Shown piece by piece: positions 8,599 through 17,900 of a stretch of 64,000 nucleotides of DNA. Position numbers and translations under genes: made by a program. Origin of the DNA: Lysobacterales bacterium (GTDB taxonomy: Bacteria > Pseudomonadota > Gammaproteobacteria > Xanthomonadales > SZUA-38); contig JANQOZ010000105.1 in assembly GCA_028285525.1 (NCBI GenBank), positions 1-64,000 on the forward strand. Reading direction: 5' to 3'. A model generated the notes under the pieces. That model was not told where the DNA came from and made no database searches. It saw nothing but the letters and a program-made list of their open reading frames with translations. Positions within the stretch are counted from its first letter, which is position 1. The number at the start of each line of letters is the position of its first letter.

Positions 8599-11190
8599 GT
8601 GAATACCAGCGCAGAATTTTCCCGTTGGCGGTCAGTTTGCGACATCTTGGTGGTGCTCGCGCTTCTGTCCGGCGCCAAGCTCGCGAAGGCAGGTGAGCCC
8701 CCGGAAGCACCTCCACCGGTTCCGGAGGTCTATGAACTGGTTCCTCTGGGCCCTAACTACCAGGGTCTGGCAATGAACGACGCGGGTGAGGTGCTGCTGA
8801 CGGAAGCGGTCCCGGCGGCTTTCGACGAACCCTTCGACGTGCAGCGCAGCATTTGGCGGGACGCGAATCGGGACGGCGTGATCGACAACGATGAGCTGGA
8901 GCCCGTGTGCCGCTGGCGGCGAACCTTCAGCACCCCGCAGAACGACTTTCCGCCGGATATGTTTCTCTCGGGGTGTAGCAACAGCGGCTTGGGAGGAGGC
9001 CTACTGAATAATTTGGGTCAGGTGGTTCTGGTCGATTGGGAAGAGTCTCGAGTGGTGCTCTCCTGCACGCCTTTGCCCGGGCGAACCTGCGCGACGCGTA
9101 CCGATCGCTTCGTGAAGGGCTTTTTCTGGAATCGAGGTGTTGTCCAGTTGATTGATGGTGTTGCCGAGACGCAGGGTGGCGGAAACGGAGACATGGTCCA
9201 GCAAACGATCATCCGTGACCTGAATGACCTCGGCAGTTTTCTCGGGACGACCCTGCGCTTCTCGCCATCGTTTGGCTTCGAGCCCTACATTTGGAACGGC
9301 GCGCTTCAGCGACAGCCACAATTGGTGGGCAGCGACCCCTTATTTCTCAACAACCTCGGACAAATCGCCGGGCGAACTGATCTGATCCGGCCTGACGGCA
9401 CTGTGATCCCCTTCGGCGGGGTGATCTATGACCTGAACAACCTGGGAGACCTGGTGGTGACCGACGATATGGACCGCCGGGGACTCAACGTGCAGCTGTC
9501 CGACGGCACCCTTTACGACCTGACGCCGGCGCTGGAGGAGCGTGGCCAGGAGTTTGCGCCCAGCGCTTACGCGTTTAACGATCGGCGGCAGCTGGTATTC
9601 ATCACCCGAGACGAAAACCAGGACGGTAAAGTGATCAACCTGTTCCAGGATGACAACCAGGACGGGCAGGTCGACCCTGACGAGATCTATGACCTGCGCC
9701 TGCGTTTGCCCGATCCTCTGCCGTTTGAGTTTGTTCGCCGTATCCGCAAGCTCAACAATCGGGGCCAGATGCTGCTCGATACCAGCAACGGCGACTACCT
9801 GATGCGGCCCCAGCAGCCCTGGCTGATGATGGTGGTGCTGGCGCTGAACGACACGCTTCAGTTTGAGGCTGCCGCCCAGCTGGAGCGGCTTGGGGTGGTG
9901 CTCAACGACCTTGAAGCCGCAGCCATGAACCCGGCCGTCAACGTGGTCGCGCTGGTGGACGGCCCGGAGCCCAACGACAGCTTCTACTACCTGATCCAGC
10001 CCGACGACAGCGATGAGCTGCTCGCCAACTACGAAGACGGCGTGAACCGCTTTCCGCTGGGGGAGGCGGATCTGGCGCAGGCCGGCACACTCACCGAGTT
10101 TGTGCGTTGGGCCCGCAACCGGGCACCAGCGGCGTCTGAGCTGCTGGTGCTGGAGGGCGCCGGTGGAGTCGGCGGCCTGATGGTGGACGATACGTCGGAG
10201 TTTGAGCCGCCGTTTATGTCCATGAGTCAGTTCCAGGCGGCCATGGCGGACATCGGCAGCGACGGCCCGGTGGATGCGCTTTATCTCAATACGCCCTTCC
10301 ATGCCATGCTCGAGATGGGCTTTTCCGTGGCGCCGGGCGCGCGCTATCTCATTGCCAGTCAGGAATACGTGTGGCGCTATGAAGCGATCTATCGCCGCAT
10401 TGGTGAGCGTTTGACGGGCGTGGGGGCCACCGAGCGGCTGGAGGACACGCTGCTCGCTCTTACCCAGGCCATTTCTGCTGAGCGGTCCATCGTTCTCGAT
10501 GGAGAAACATTGATTCCGGTAACAACGTCTCTGGTCAACCTCAACAAGCTGCAGTCGGCGCTGGACCTGGCCAACCTGACGGCGCTGGCGCTCAATTCCA
10601 ATTTACCGCTTTATCGCCCGGCGCTGGAGGCGACGCTCAACATCGTCCAGCGCTTCGATACGTTGGTGGACCTTGAGCATACAAAAGAGGACGACCTGAT
10701 CGATCTGTTTGTTTTTGTTGGATTGCTGCGCGGCTTTGCGGAGCAGCTGCTCGACATCGATCCCGCCACCGACCCGCTGCTCAGCAGCGACATTACCGAA
10801 GCTGAGTTCACGGCATTCACCGAGTATTTGGTCGGCTCGTTTAACTCCGAGGGCGTCACGTCTGTCGGCACCGACGTGTCGTTTGCGCTAGGCGTGTCTA
10901 TCTTCTTCCCCAGCGACGCCAAGCGCTTCTACGATGGCGCCAACTACAGCTTTGCCGCCGGCACCGTCTGGAACAGCGGTCCAGGTAACAAGGGCCTGCA
11001 ACCGGGCGGTCCTCCCCTGTACGAGCCGTCCGCCTGGGGGCAGTTCATCGCGGACTACGTGGCGTTGACCAACCCTGATGCGCCCGGCGCGGACGATCTG
11101 CCCCGACCCGACGCGGCGCAGCCGGTCCCTACCGATATCACGCCGAACCGGATCTTCAGCGATAGCTTTGAGGCGGAGGCCGCACGGTAG
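8599..11190 (+). CDS. Secreted clostripain-like (C11) protein with lost catalytic dyad
   Basis: About 863 residues. The GTG at 8599 has AGGAG eight bases upstream; a GTG at 8590 is less likely. A signal peptide covers about the first 30 residues. The N-terminal half has YxLNNxG-type repeats and two DxNxDG calcium-loop-like segments (DANRDGVIDNDEL and DDNQDGQVDPDEI). Residues ~410-610 follow the clostripain/C11 pattern: NVVALVDG, the LAQAGTLTEFVRWA helix, LLVLEGAGG and DALYLNTPF. Active members have DHGGG and DACLM at the last two places; here they read EGAGG (His to Ala521) and LNTPF (Cys to Pro566). Peptidase activity is therefore not expected. The C-terminus is IFSDSFE followed by five residues. 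The C11 assignment is from motif memory, not a search. Confidence 0.75.
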   Translation: MNTSAEFSRWRSVCDILVVLALLSGAKLAKAGEPPEAPPPVPEVYELVPLGPNYQGLAMNDAGEVLLTEAVPAAFDEPFDVQRSIWRDANRDGVIDNDELEPVCRWRRTFSTPQNDFPPDMFLSGCSNSGLGGGLLNNLGQVVLVDWEESRVVLSCTPLPGRTCATRTDRFVKGFFWNRGVVQLIDGVAETQGGGNGDMVQQTIIRDLNDLGSFLGTTLRFSPSFGFEPYIWNGALQRQPQLVGSDPLFLNNLGQIAGRTDLIRPDGTVIPFGGVIYDLNNLGDLVVTDDMDRRGLNVQLSDGTLYDLTPALEERGQEFAPSAYAFNDRRQLVFITRDENQDGKVINLFQDDNQDGQVDPDEIYDLRLRLPDPLPFEFVRRIRKLNNRGQMLLDTSNGDYLMRPQQPWLMMVVLALNDTLQFEAAAQLERLGVVLNDLEAAAMNPAVNVVALVDGPEPNDSFYYLIQPDDSDELLANYEDGVNRFPLGEADLAQAGTLTEFVRWARNRAPAASELLVLEGAGGVGGLMVDDTSEFEPPFMSMSQFQAAMADIGSDGPVDALYLNTPFHAMLEMGFSVAPGARYLIASQEYVWRYEAIYRRIGERLTGVGATERLEDTLLALTQAISAERSIVLDGETLIPVTTSLVNLNKLQSALDLANLTALALNSNLPLYRPALEATLNIVQRFDTLVDLEHTKEDDLIDLFVFVGLLRGFAEQLLDIDPATDPLLSSDITEAEFTAFTEYLVGSFNSEGVTSVGTDVSFALGVSIFFPSDAKRFYDGANYSFAAGTVWNSGPGNKGLQPGGPPLYEPSAWGQFIADYVALTNPDAPGADDLPRPDAAQPVPTDITPNRIFSDSFEAEAAR

Positions 11191-11210
11191 GTGGGTGCAG
11201 CGGCGCTCGG

Positions 11211-11798
11211 CTAAGGCGCGCTGAACGGCAGGTTGCTTTCCTGCACGTAGATGCGCACGTCGTCGCCGCGCTTGATGAAGCCCAGTGTGAAGTGCACCTT
11301 GGTTTCGCGGCCCTCAAGATCCGTGAAGAAGTAGTTGCCCATGGCAACGGCCGTGGTGCCGTAGAGGACAATCCCTTCATTCTCGAAGCGGACGCGGGTC
11401 CAAGGTTTGGTGGCGAATCCACCGTCCTCCCGGTAGATCTGCAGGCCTTCGCGTTCTTCCGCCGAAAGCTGCCGCAGATACTTGAGCGCTGAATCGAACC
11501 CGACAAAGTAGCTCAAGGCCCCGCCGAGGGTCGGACGGTGGGGCACGGTGCTGGCAAGCGTGGGTTTAAAAAGCACCTGGCCGCTCTCATAGTCGTACAT
11601 CGTCTGGATATGCTCCAGCGCTTCGCGGACGTACTCGCCGTCCGCGCGCAACACCTTTCCGATCCGTACAATGCCGTCACCCCAGCGCTGCTGGGCATCG
11701 AGCACCTCTTCTTCGGTGATATTGATGCCGGCTGAGGCCGCCGTGGCGAGAATCATGGTGAGACCAAAAAGCTGGTATTGCCATTGCCGAAGTCGCAC
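11211..11798 (-). CDS. Small secreted protein, SnoaL/NTF2-like (function unknown)
   Basis: 195 residues with a signal peptide (MRLRQWQYQLFGLTMILATAASA). The mature part has QRWGDGIVRIGKV, VLFKPTLAS, PTLGGALSYFVG, WTRVRFENEGIVLYG and AMGNYFF segments. I recall these from a family of periplasmic proteins sometimes misannotated as phosphoribosyl-AMP cyclohydrolase; the fold is probably NTF2/SnoaL-like. No metal or nucleotide motif is visible. It is convergent with the C11-like gene and downstream, on the same strand, of the ECF gene 11919-12476. A function should not be assigned. Confidence 0.7.
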   Translation of the reverse strand: MRLRQWQYQLFGLTMILATAASAGINITEEEVLDAQQRWGDGIVRIGKVLRADGEYVREALEHIQTMYDYESGQVLFKPTLASTVPHRPTLGGALSYFVGFDSALKYLRQLSAEEREGLQIYREDGGFATKPWTRVRFENEGIVLYGTTAVAMGNYFFTDLEGRETKVHFTLGFIKRGDDVRIYVQESNLPFSAP

Positions 11799-11918
11799 GA
11801 TCGAAACCTCTCGCTAGAAAACTGACTTCATGGTAGTGGGCGTACCCGTGAGGAAAAACACGGTTTGATTGAGGGCTGGGTTCGAAAAAAGCGACAGACC
11901 GGCGGACAAGCCGATGGC

Positions 11919-12476
11919 CTAAACGCGATCGGGCGCCGGCAGATCTTTCTGCAGCTGACTGCGTGCCTGCTGCCACTTTCGCTGCACCGTGCGATGGGTC
12001 ATCGAGAGCGCTGACGCCACCTCGTCGTCCGACATACCGGCGAAGTACTTGAGCTCAAAGACCCGGGCCAGATCCTCATCGCTTCGCTCCAGCCGCTGAA
12101 TCGCTTTGTCGATCTGCAGCACGAGATGCAGCGGCTGGCTGTCGCCGCTGACCTCCGCAAAATCCTGGGACGTTTCCGGTCGGGCGAGCTTGCGGCGTGC
12201 CTCATCAATGACAATCTGGCGAGCCGCCATGGCGGCGGTTCGAAAGAAGTGTTCGCGATTCTTGAACTCGAAGTTTTTGTTCTTGCTCAGACGCAGATAG
12301 AGGATGTTGACCACCTCGGTGGTGTCCATGTTTCCGCTGCGGCTCTGCCGCCGGGCGATGTTCTTCAGGTGCGAATAGACAAGCTTGTAGAGCGCCTGCG
12401 CGCTGTCCTGATTGCCAGACTGGCCACGATTGATCAGGTGGGTGATCTGGTCGTACTCGTCCTTGGGCTCCGACAT
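11919..12476 (-). CDS. ECF sigma factor, TIGR02999-like
   Basis: About 185 residues from the ATG at 12476 (MSEPKDEYDQITHL); no strong ribosome site decides the start, and the frame stays open to 12614. Sigma region 2 is seen in LYKLVYSHLKNIARRQ and NREHFFRTAAMAARQIVIDEARRKLA, the latter typical of the TIGR02999 (X6) group. Region 4 is ELKYFAGMSDDEVASALSMTHRTVQRKWQQAR, a helix-turn-helix for -35 recognition. No anti-sigma gene adjoins it. Members of this group are usually found near TPR Ser/Thr kinases such as the one at 5795, which suggests but does not prove phosphorylation control. Confidence 0.9.
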   Translation of the reverse strand: MSEPKDEYDQITHLINRGQSGNQDSAQALYKLVYSHLKNIARRQSRSGNMDTTEVVNILYLRLSKNKNFEFKNREHFFRTAAMAARQIVIDEARRKLARPETSQDFAEVSGDSQPLHLVLQIDKAIQRLERSDEDLARVFELKYFAGMSDDEVASALSMTHRTVQRKWQQARSQLQKDLPAPDRV

Positions 12477-12594
12477 CTTTAAGCAGCGGCAGTGCATACC
12501 ATGGAGATCGAACAAGCATGCAGAAACTCGGTCCGGGAGTCGAGTGCCGGCTGAGCGAAGACGGTTATTGCCGAGCGAGCCCCTTGCCGCTGCG

Positions 12595-12708
12595 CTAATG
12601 GCGCCAGCGGTCAACCGCCGCAGCGACGGTCAGCACTATCGCCAAAGCTCCGGTCAGAATTCCTAGAAGGCCCAGCGCCAGGGCCATTTGAAGTAGCAAC
12701 ATCATCAT
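12595..12708 (-). CDS. Possible 37-residue single-helix membrane peptide
   Basis: A short frame starting ATGATGATG (12708, 12705 or 12702) encodes a peptide that is almost entirely hydrophobic (LLLQMALALGLLGILTGALAIVLTVAAA) with a basic end DRWRH. An AAGGAG box lies about 15 bases upstream, which is long. A competing ATG in another frame at 12712 is better spaced but encodes no recognisable protein. It fills the 297-base space between the sigma factor 11919-12476 and the SARP/hydrolase gene on the same strand. Nothing else is seen in this gap. Confidence 0.3.
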   Translation of the reverse strand: MMMLLLQMALALGLLGILTGALAIVLTVAAAVDRWRH

Positions 12709-12773
12709 CCATTACTCAGTTGTCTCCTTACTAGACGCTGAGAATCGGACGATCTCTCGCCGGATGGCGAAAT

Positions 12774-14381
12774 TCAGCGGTTGTTGCTGCCTGATGCAGA
12801 GCCGAGAAAATCCCGGATGGCCGAGACAAACGCCTGTGAGGAGGGCTCGCGGCCCAGGAGGAGATGGTTGTCGCTCTCGAGTCCAAGAAACTCAGCGTCG
12901 GGAATGGCGGTGGCCAGGTCGATACCGGTCTGCACGGGGATGCGCTGATCGCGCAGCGAGTGAATCACCAGCGTTGGTACCCGAAGCTTGCCGAGGAGGT
13001 GCCGGACGTCGATGTCCCCGAAGGCGGATAGAAAGCGCACCGCGTTTTCCGGCGAGGCGGTGGCACGCTGGAATTCGTTGAACCATTCGAGCTCTTCGGG
13101 CGTGGCGGTGGGCATGAAGGTCGAAGAAAAGATCTGCCGGTAGGCCGGGTTGTGCTGGCCCCAGCCGGTGGCTGTCAACGTCATAATCGCCTCCCGCTCC
13201 CGGATAGTCTCCTCGCTGGCATCGATGCGCCAGCCCGCGGGATAGCCGCCGAACAGGATCAGCTTAGAGACCCGATGGGGGTGTTTGACCGCGTAGGCTA
13301 TGGATACGGCGGCACCCTGAGAGATGCCCAGCAGCGCGAACCGCTCCAGGCCCGAAGCATCCACGACCGATTCGAGGTCGGTAACAAAGGCGTCGAACGT
13401 CAGGTCCTCGACGTCCCAGTCAGAAAGTCCGTTACCTCGCTCGTCGTAGCGGATGAGGCGATAGTCCATCGCTAGCTGCCGAAACAGCGGGCTCCAGATG
13501 GGGGCGTCCCAGTCGAGCTCCAGGTGGCTCAGCCAGTTGGCAGCTTTCACCAGCGGCGGCCCCTGCCCGACGGTGGCGTAGGCTATACGGACGTTGTCTT
13601 CAGCCATGCAAAACTGAATCTTCTGCCGATCCAGGAACGGCCCTGCGCTGGCCGGTTCTGCCTCAGCGCCCGCTGCCGGTTGGGCTTCATCACCCGTCGG
13701 CGGGGTCCAATCGACCCCGGCCTGACGAAAGCGCTGGGTGTAAACGTCGCACTGATCCCTGGCTTCGTCGGCAAACCCAAACTGTTCCAGTCGTGTGATC
13801 AGATTGCTGGCGGCCCGGCGGCTGAAGGGTTCAGCTTCGCACCAGGCCCGGGCCAGCGGCAGCAAACGACCGGGCGACAGGTCGGGATGGGTGGCCAGCC
13901 GCGCCATGACACGTTCGCGCAGGCGCTCGATCTCCTGACGCTGGGCGGTCAGCCAATGGGCAAAAGTCGGCTGGTCGGACAGGTCGCAGCCGTCCAGGAG
14001 CGTTTCGGCCAGTATTTCGGAGATCTGTTCGAGTCGCGACAGCGCCGTATCTTCATCGTCGATCTCCGCGGCAAGTCTGCGGCGGTCGATCTCAATCTGC
14101 GTACTGTCGATGCCGGCCCGTTCCCGGTCAGTGATCAGCCGGTCCTCATCCCCGGCTCTGACCAGTGGGCGGATTTTGCTCAGAGACCAGCGAAGCGCAC
14201 CGCGAGGATCATCAGGTTTCCACCACAGGAGTTCGCACAAACTCTCACGCCGATGTGATCGACCTGTGAGAAGGAGATAGCCCAGCAGGGCCCGAGTTCG
14301 CTTGGAGGCGGGCAGCGGCACCGCCTCACCGTCGCGGTGAATCGTGAGTTCGCCGAGCGTCTTAACCACCAGCTGAGACAT
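12774..14381 (-). CDS. SARP-like (wHTH + BTAD) regulator fused to alpha/beta hydrolase
   Basis: 535 residues. Residues 1-95 form an OmpR/SARP winged helix (LGELTIHRDGEAVPLPASKR, then RTRALLGYLLL and the ALRWSLSKIR recognition region). Residues ~96-225 resemble a bacterial transcriptional activation domain of TPR-like helices. An Ala/Pro/Glu-rich linker leads to an alpha/beta hydrolase from ~255, with RYDERGNGLSDW, the nucleophile elbow GISQGA (Ser354), Asp478 (HSLRDQRIP) and His506 (SDNHLLL), so the triad is complete. No signal peptide is visible, so it is probably cytoplasmic. The hydrolase part may sense or process a small ligand that controls DNA binding (inference). The regulon is unknown. 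Confidence 0.85.
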   Translation of the reverse strand: MSQLVVKTLGELTIHRDGEAVPLPASKRTRALLGYLLLTGRSHRRESLCELLWWKPDDPRGALRWSLSKIRPLVRAGDEDRLITDRERAGIDSTQIEIDRRRLAAEIDDEDTALSRLEQISEILAETLLDGCDLSDQPTFAHWLTAQRQEIERLRERVMARLATHPDLSPGRLLPLARAWCEAEPFSRRAASNLITRLEQFGFADEARDQCDVYTQRFRQAGVDWTPPTGDEAQPAAGAEAEPASAGPFLDRQKIQFCMAEDNVRIAYATVGQGPPLVKAANWLSHLELDWDAPIWSPLFRQLAMDYRLIRYDERGNGLSDWDVEDLTFDAFVTDLESVVDASGLERFALLGISQGAAVSIAYAVKHPHRVSKLILFGGYPAGWRIDASEETIREREAIMTLTATGWGQHNPAYRQIFSSTFMPTATPEELEWFNEFQRATASPENAVRFLSAFGDIDVRHLLGKLRVPTLVIHSLRDQRIPVQTGIDLATAIPDAEFLGLESDNHLLLGREPSSQAFVSAIRDFLGSASGSNNR

Positions 14382-14521
14382 TGGGTCGAGGCGTCATCCC
14401 TGTCGGACCTTGAGTCAACTACATTTTCCCGAAAAAAGGAGAAATTTCCATGAAGTTGGCCAGATTTTTTGCCTTTCTTCGGCGGGGGGGCGATAAACGA
14501 TCAAAGAGGCGGGGCTGGACC

Positions 14522-14535
14522 TTTAGCATGCTAAA
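14522..14535. promoter_or_regulatory. 14-base perfect palindrome upstream of PGPGW-like gene
   Basis: TTTAGCATGCTAAA reads the same on both strands and ends eight bases before the ATG at 14544. It could be a repressor site or part of the leader. No second copy was noticed near another gene. Confidence 0.35.
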
Positions 14536-14543
14536 TTGCGCGC

Positions 14544-14966
14544 ATGCTTGAGCAGCTGCTGACCCCCGAGGTGCTGTGGATTCTGGCCGGCGCCTCGCTG
14601 GTCATGTTTGTGGCGTCGCTGATTGCCGTTCCCTGGTTTGTTGCGCGGATTCCCGCGGACTATTTTGCCGGTGAGGAACGGCCGCCGGCGGTCGCGTTTC
14701 GCAATCAGCCCGTCTTGCGCCTGCTGTTTCGGCTGCTGGCCAACGTGCTGGGACTGATCTTGATCGCTGCCGGCATCGTGATGCTGGTGCTGCCCGGGCA
14801 GGGCATTCTCACGATCATTGCGGGTCTGCTGGCCTTGAGCTTTCCCGGCAAATATCGATTTGAGCAGTGGCTGGTGGGGCTTGGCCCCGTGCATCGTTCG
14901 ATTAACGCCCTGCGTCGTTACCGCAACCAGCCGCCGCTGCAGCTACCCGATGAGCCCCCGCCCTAG
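14544..14966 (+). CDS. Small membrane protein, PGPGW family
   Basis: 140 residues. Two hydrophobic segments are clear: ~10-33 (LWILAGASLVMFVASLIAVPWF) and ~62-95, the latter carrying LPGQGILTIIAGLLALSFPGK. That motif matches the PGPGW putative transmembrane family in my memory. The C-terminus is basic then proline-rich (QLPDEPPP) and probably cytoplasmic. The stop overlaps the convergent 1690-residue gene by four bases. The family has no established function. Confidence 0.8.
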   Translation: MLEQLLTPEVLWILAGASLVMFVASLIAVPWFVARIPADYFAGEERPPAVAFRNQPVLRLLFRLLANVLGLILIAAGIVMLVLPGQGILTIIAGLLALSFPGKYRFEQWLVGLGPVHRSINALRRYRNQPPLQLPDEPPP

Positions 14967-17900
14967 TGAACAGAAATCCGGGTTAACGAACGCTTGGCCT
15001 GCCGGGCGCTCTGGGTTCCTGCGGTTCCTTCGAAGCTGTCCCGGAAAACTCGGTCCGACCGCACGGCGCTGACGCCCAGGGTGACCCAGTCAGACGGCGC
15101 TGACTCCATCATGTTTTCTGACAGGCTCGCAATCCGGTACTGGTACACCGTGTTCGGCCGTACGTTCGCGTCAGCAAAACCGTTGACCGGGCTGAAACCC
15201 ACGCTGTAGATGGTGGTTGAACCCTCCTCGCGCCGATAGATGCGGTAGCCGGCGACACGGTCATCTTCCTCGATGCTCCAGTCGAGCAGCGCGATGGTGC
15301 CAGCCTGATCGGTGGACGGCCGCGGGTCGAACGGTACGGGCATCGCGCCAAATTCGACGGAGATTGTGTTGTTGTCCAGCGTGGTCTCTGCTGGGGTCAT
15401 CTCAGGATTGAGCGTCACGTAGAGCGTATGCACCTCGTCTCGCTGAAAGGTGCGTGGGATCGCGACGCTCAAAACCTGCACGGCGGGGCCGTCGTCAGGT
15501 CGGATATGCAGCTCGCCGGCGGGCGAGCCGGCGCCGAGTGGTCCATCCCAGAATGCCGCCAGCGCGACTTCGCTGTTGAAGGCCTCACCGAGGTTGTCGA
15601 AGGTCACCTCAACGTCGACCGTCTCACCGGGGTTTAGGATTCGCGTTGCCGGCACCGCTTCGGTCAATGCCCCGTCGGGGCCGCGCTGCTGAACGTTGAT
15701 GAAGACACCCACCGTGTTGCCCAGGCCCTTGCTCATGACGCCCGGTACCGGGCCGGCGACCACGTCGCTGGCGATGGACTTGCCGAGGCGTGCTTGCGAA
15801 AGCTGTTCCACCGACAGGCCTTTGGCGTTCACCACAATCAGGTTGTTGCTGACGGGGTCGAACGTAGCCTCCGGCTGCCAGTTGACCGCGCCGTCGTTGC
15901 TGAGCTGCGTGTTCTCTCCCACGCTCAGGTCGGCGAGTGTGGTTCGGTACTGAAAAAGATCACCGGTGCCGGTCACCACTCCGATTGACTGATTGCTTGC
16001 CGGGTTGCCCTCAATGCCGACCTGGCGGCCAACGATTGAAACCCGGTCGAAGCTGTCGATCTGGATAGTCGGGTTTTCGACATAAATCTGCAGACCGTCG
16101 TCGAGCAGCGCCTGACCGAACCAGGTGCACGTTCCGGCAGAGCAATTGCGGGCCCGTGCAATCCACAGCGAGCGCCGGTTGCCGAAAAAGGTAGTGTCGC
16201 TGGATTGGGTGAAAGTGACGGCGAAAGTCCCGTCTGAGAAGTCGTCAGCGGAGGGTGAGCTGACTCCTGCAGGCAGTGTAGTCGCTTTCTGCGGCCCGGC
16301 CGCTTCTTCGATGAACTCGTACCAAAGTTCCCGCGACTGCAGGTTGAGGTTATGGCGAGTGGCCAGCGGGTTGCGAATCCAGGTGATCACGGGCTGTGCG
16401 GAGGTCCCCTGCACCAGGTCGCCGGCGATAAACAGCGGCTCGGCCTGCACGTCTTTGGCCGTACTGCCTGGATCCACCGTGGTGACTGCGGACCACGTTT
16501 GGGTTGCGCCATCAAAACGGGCGTAACGCAGCTTGATGCTCTGCTCGTTGATGTCGCCTGCGGTGTCGATTTCCCATACGGCCAGGATCTCACCATCCGG
16601 CGCACAGCCCGGATCTCCGCCCATGCACGCCGCGAGCTCAACGCCGCCCTCACCGGTGCTCGGGAGCGTCAAATCCATCGTGGGCCCCCAGATACCGTTT
16701 TCCAGCACCGCGTAAACCATATGCTGAAACTCGGTGCCCGGTAGTCGGTTCGGTCCTGGATCGTCGCAGCTCAGCGCGCCGGCGAGCGTGTCCGCATAGC
16801 TGCTGGACGGGTCGTCGTGGCACGGATCGTCTGAAACCAGGTCGGGGAGTGCGTCGAAGGCCGCCTGGTCGAGCGATGACTGTGCCCAGACCGCGATGCC
16901 TTTGCCGACGTCGAAGAATGCCGCGGCGGGCCGCATGGCGCCGGGGCCCGATTCGAGATCCTGCAAGTCGCCAGGCGACCCTGCCGCCAGTCCGAAAGAC
17001 TTGATGCCGGTGTCGGTCGCGTACACGCTCGCTGTCGTGCCGAACCCGTCGGTCGCGATGGCGAGCTTGCCGGCAATAGGTCGCTGAATGTTTTTGCGGC
17101 TTTTGTTCAGCCCTGACACCACACACATGTCCGGCTCGGCGTAGTCGATCATCCGCTCGCTGAAACGAAGCTCGGCGCAGAGGGGGCATGGCCCGAGCGC
17201 AACCTCAAGCACGATGTCCATCACAAAGTTGAAGCAGGGGCGGCTCGCCATTTCATTCAAGAGTGTGTTTGTGACGACAATCGGCATGCTGATGCCCAGC
17301 GCCGGCGAGGCAGTCGCGCTGGCGCTGACGATGCCGCCTAGCGCGGAGAGATCCACAAACAGGTCCAGCCCACCGTTCACCTCCGGCTCGACGAGCCCGT
17401 CGACGTCGATGATCAGGTCCGCCTGGTCCAAGAAGGCAAAGTAGGTCAGCGTGGCACGGAACCAGACGTCAGCCCCGATGGTTAGCGCCGCAATGGGCGG
17501 CACGCCCCATGCGTAGCGAAATAGCGGAATCTTGCCCGTATCGAGGATGGTCAACGGACCGGAGCTGCCGGTGGTTTCAAAGCCGATTCCCTGGTCAAAA
17601 CGCCGCTTTAAGCACTGCACAACCGGTTCCCCCGGGTTGCAGTCGTCGTCGACGAGCGTTTTGTGAAAGGCCTTACGCTCTGCGGGCGTCATGTCGCGGC
17701 TAGCGACGCTCGCCGCTGATCCCGTTAGGTAGGTTTTTGTCAGCAATCCTTTGCCCCTCGGCTGGTTAGCGACTACCTGATCGGAGAAGCCCGTTCGTTC
17801 GATGTCCTCGACAACGCCACCGTTGATCTCCTGACGCATGGTCGCCATTTCCATATTGTCATTTTCGAGAGTCCCAACATCTTTCGGTACGTCCGGAGCC

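Noticed and set aside
9340..10302. A 320-codon minus-strand frame inside the C11-like gene
   Set aside because: His/Gln/Val-rich antisense composition with no recognisable motif; the plus-strand frame is continuous and domain-bearing.
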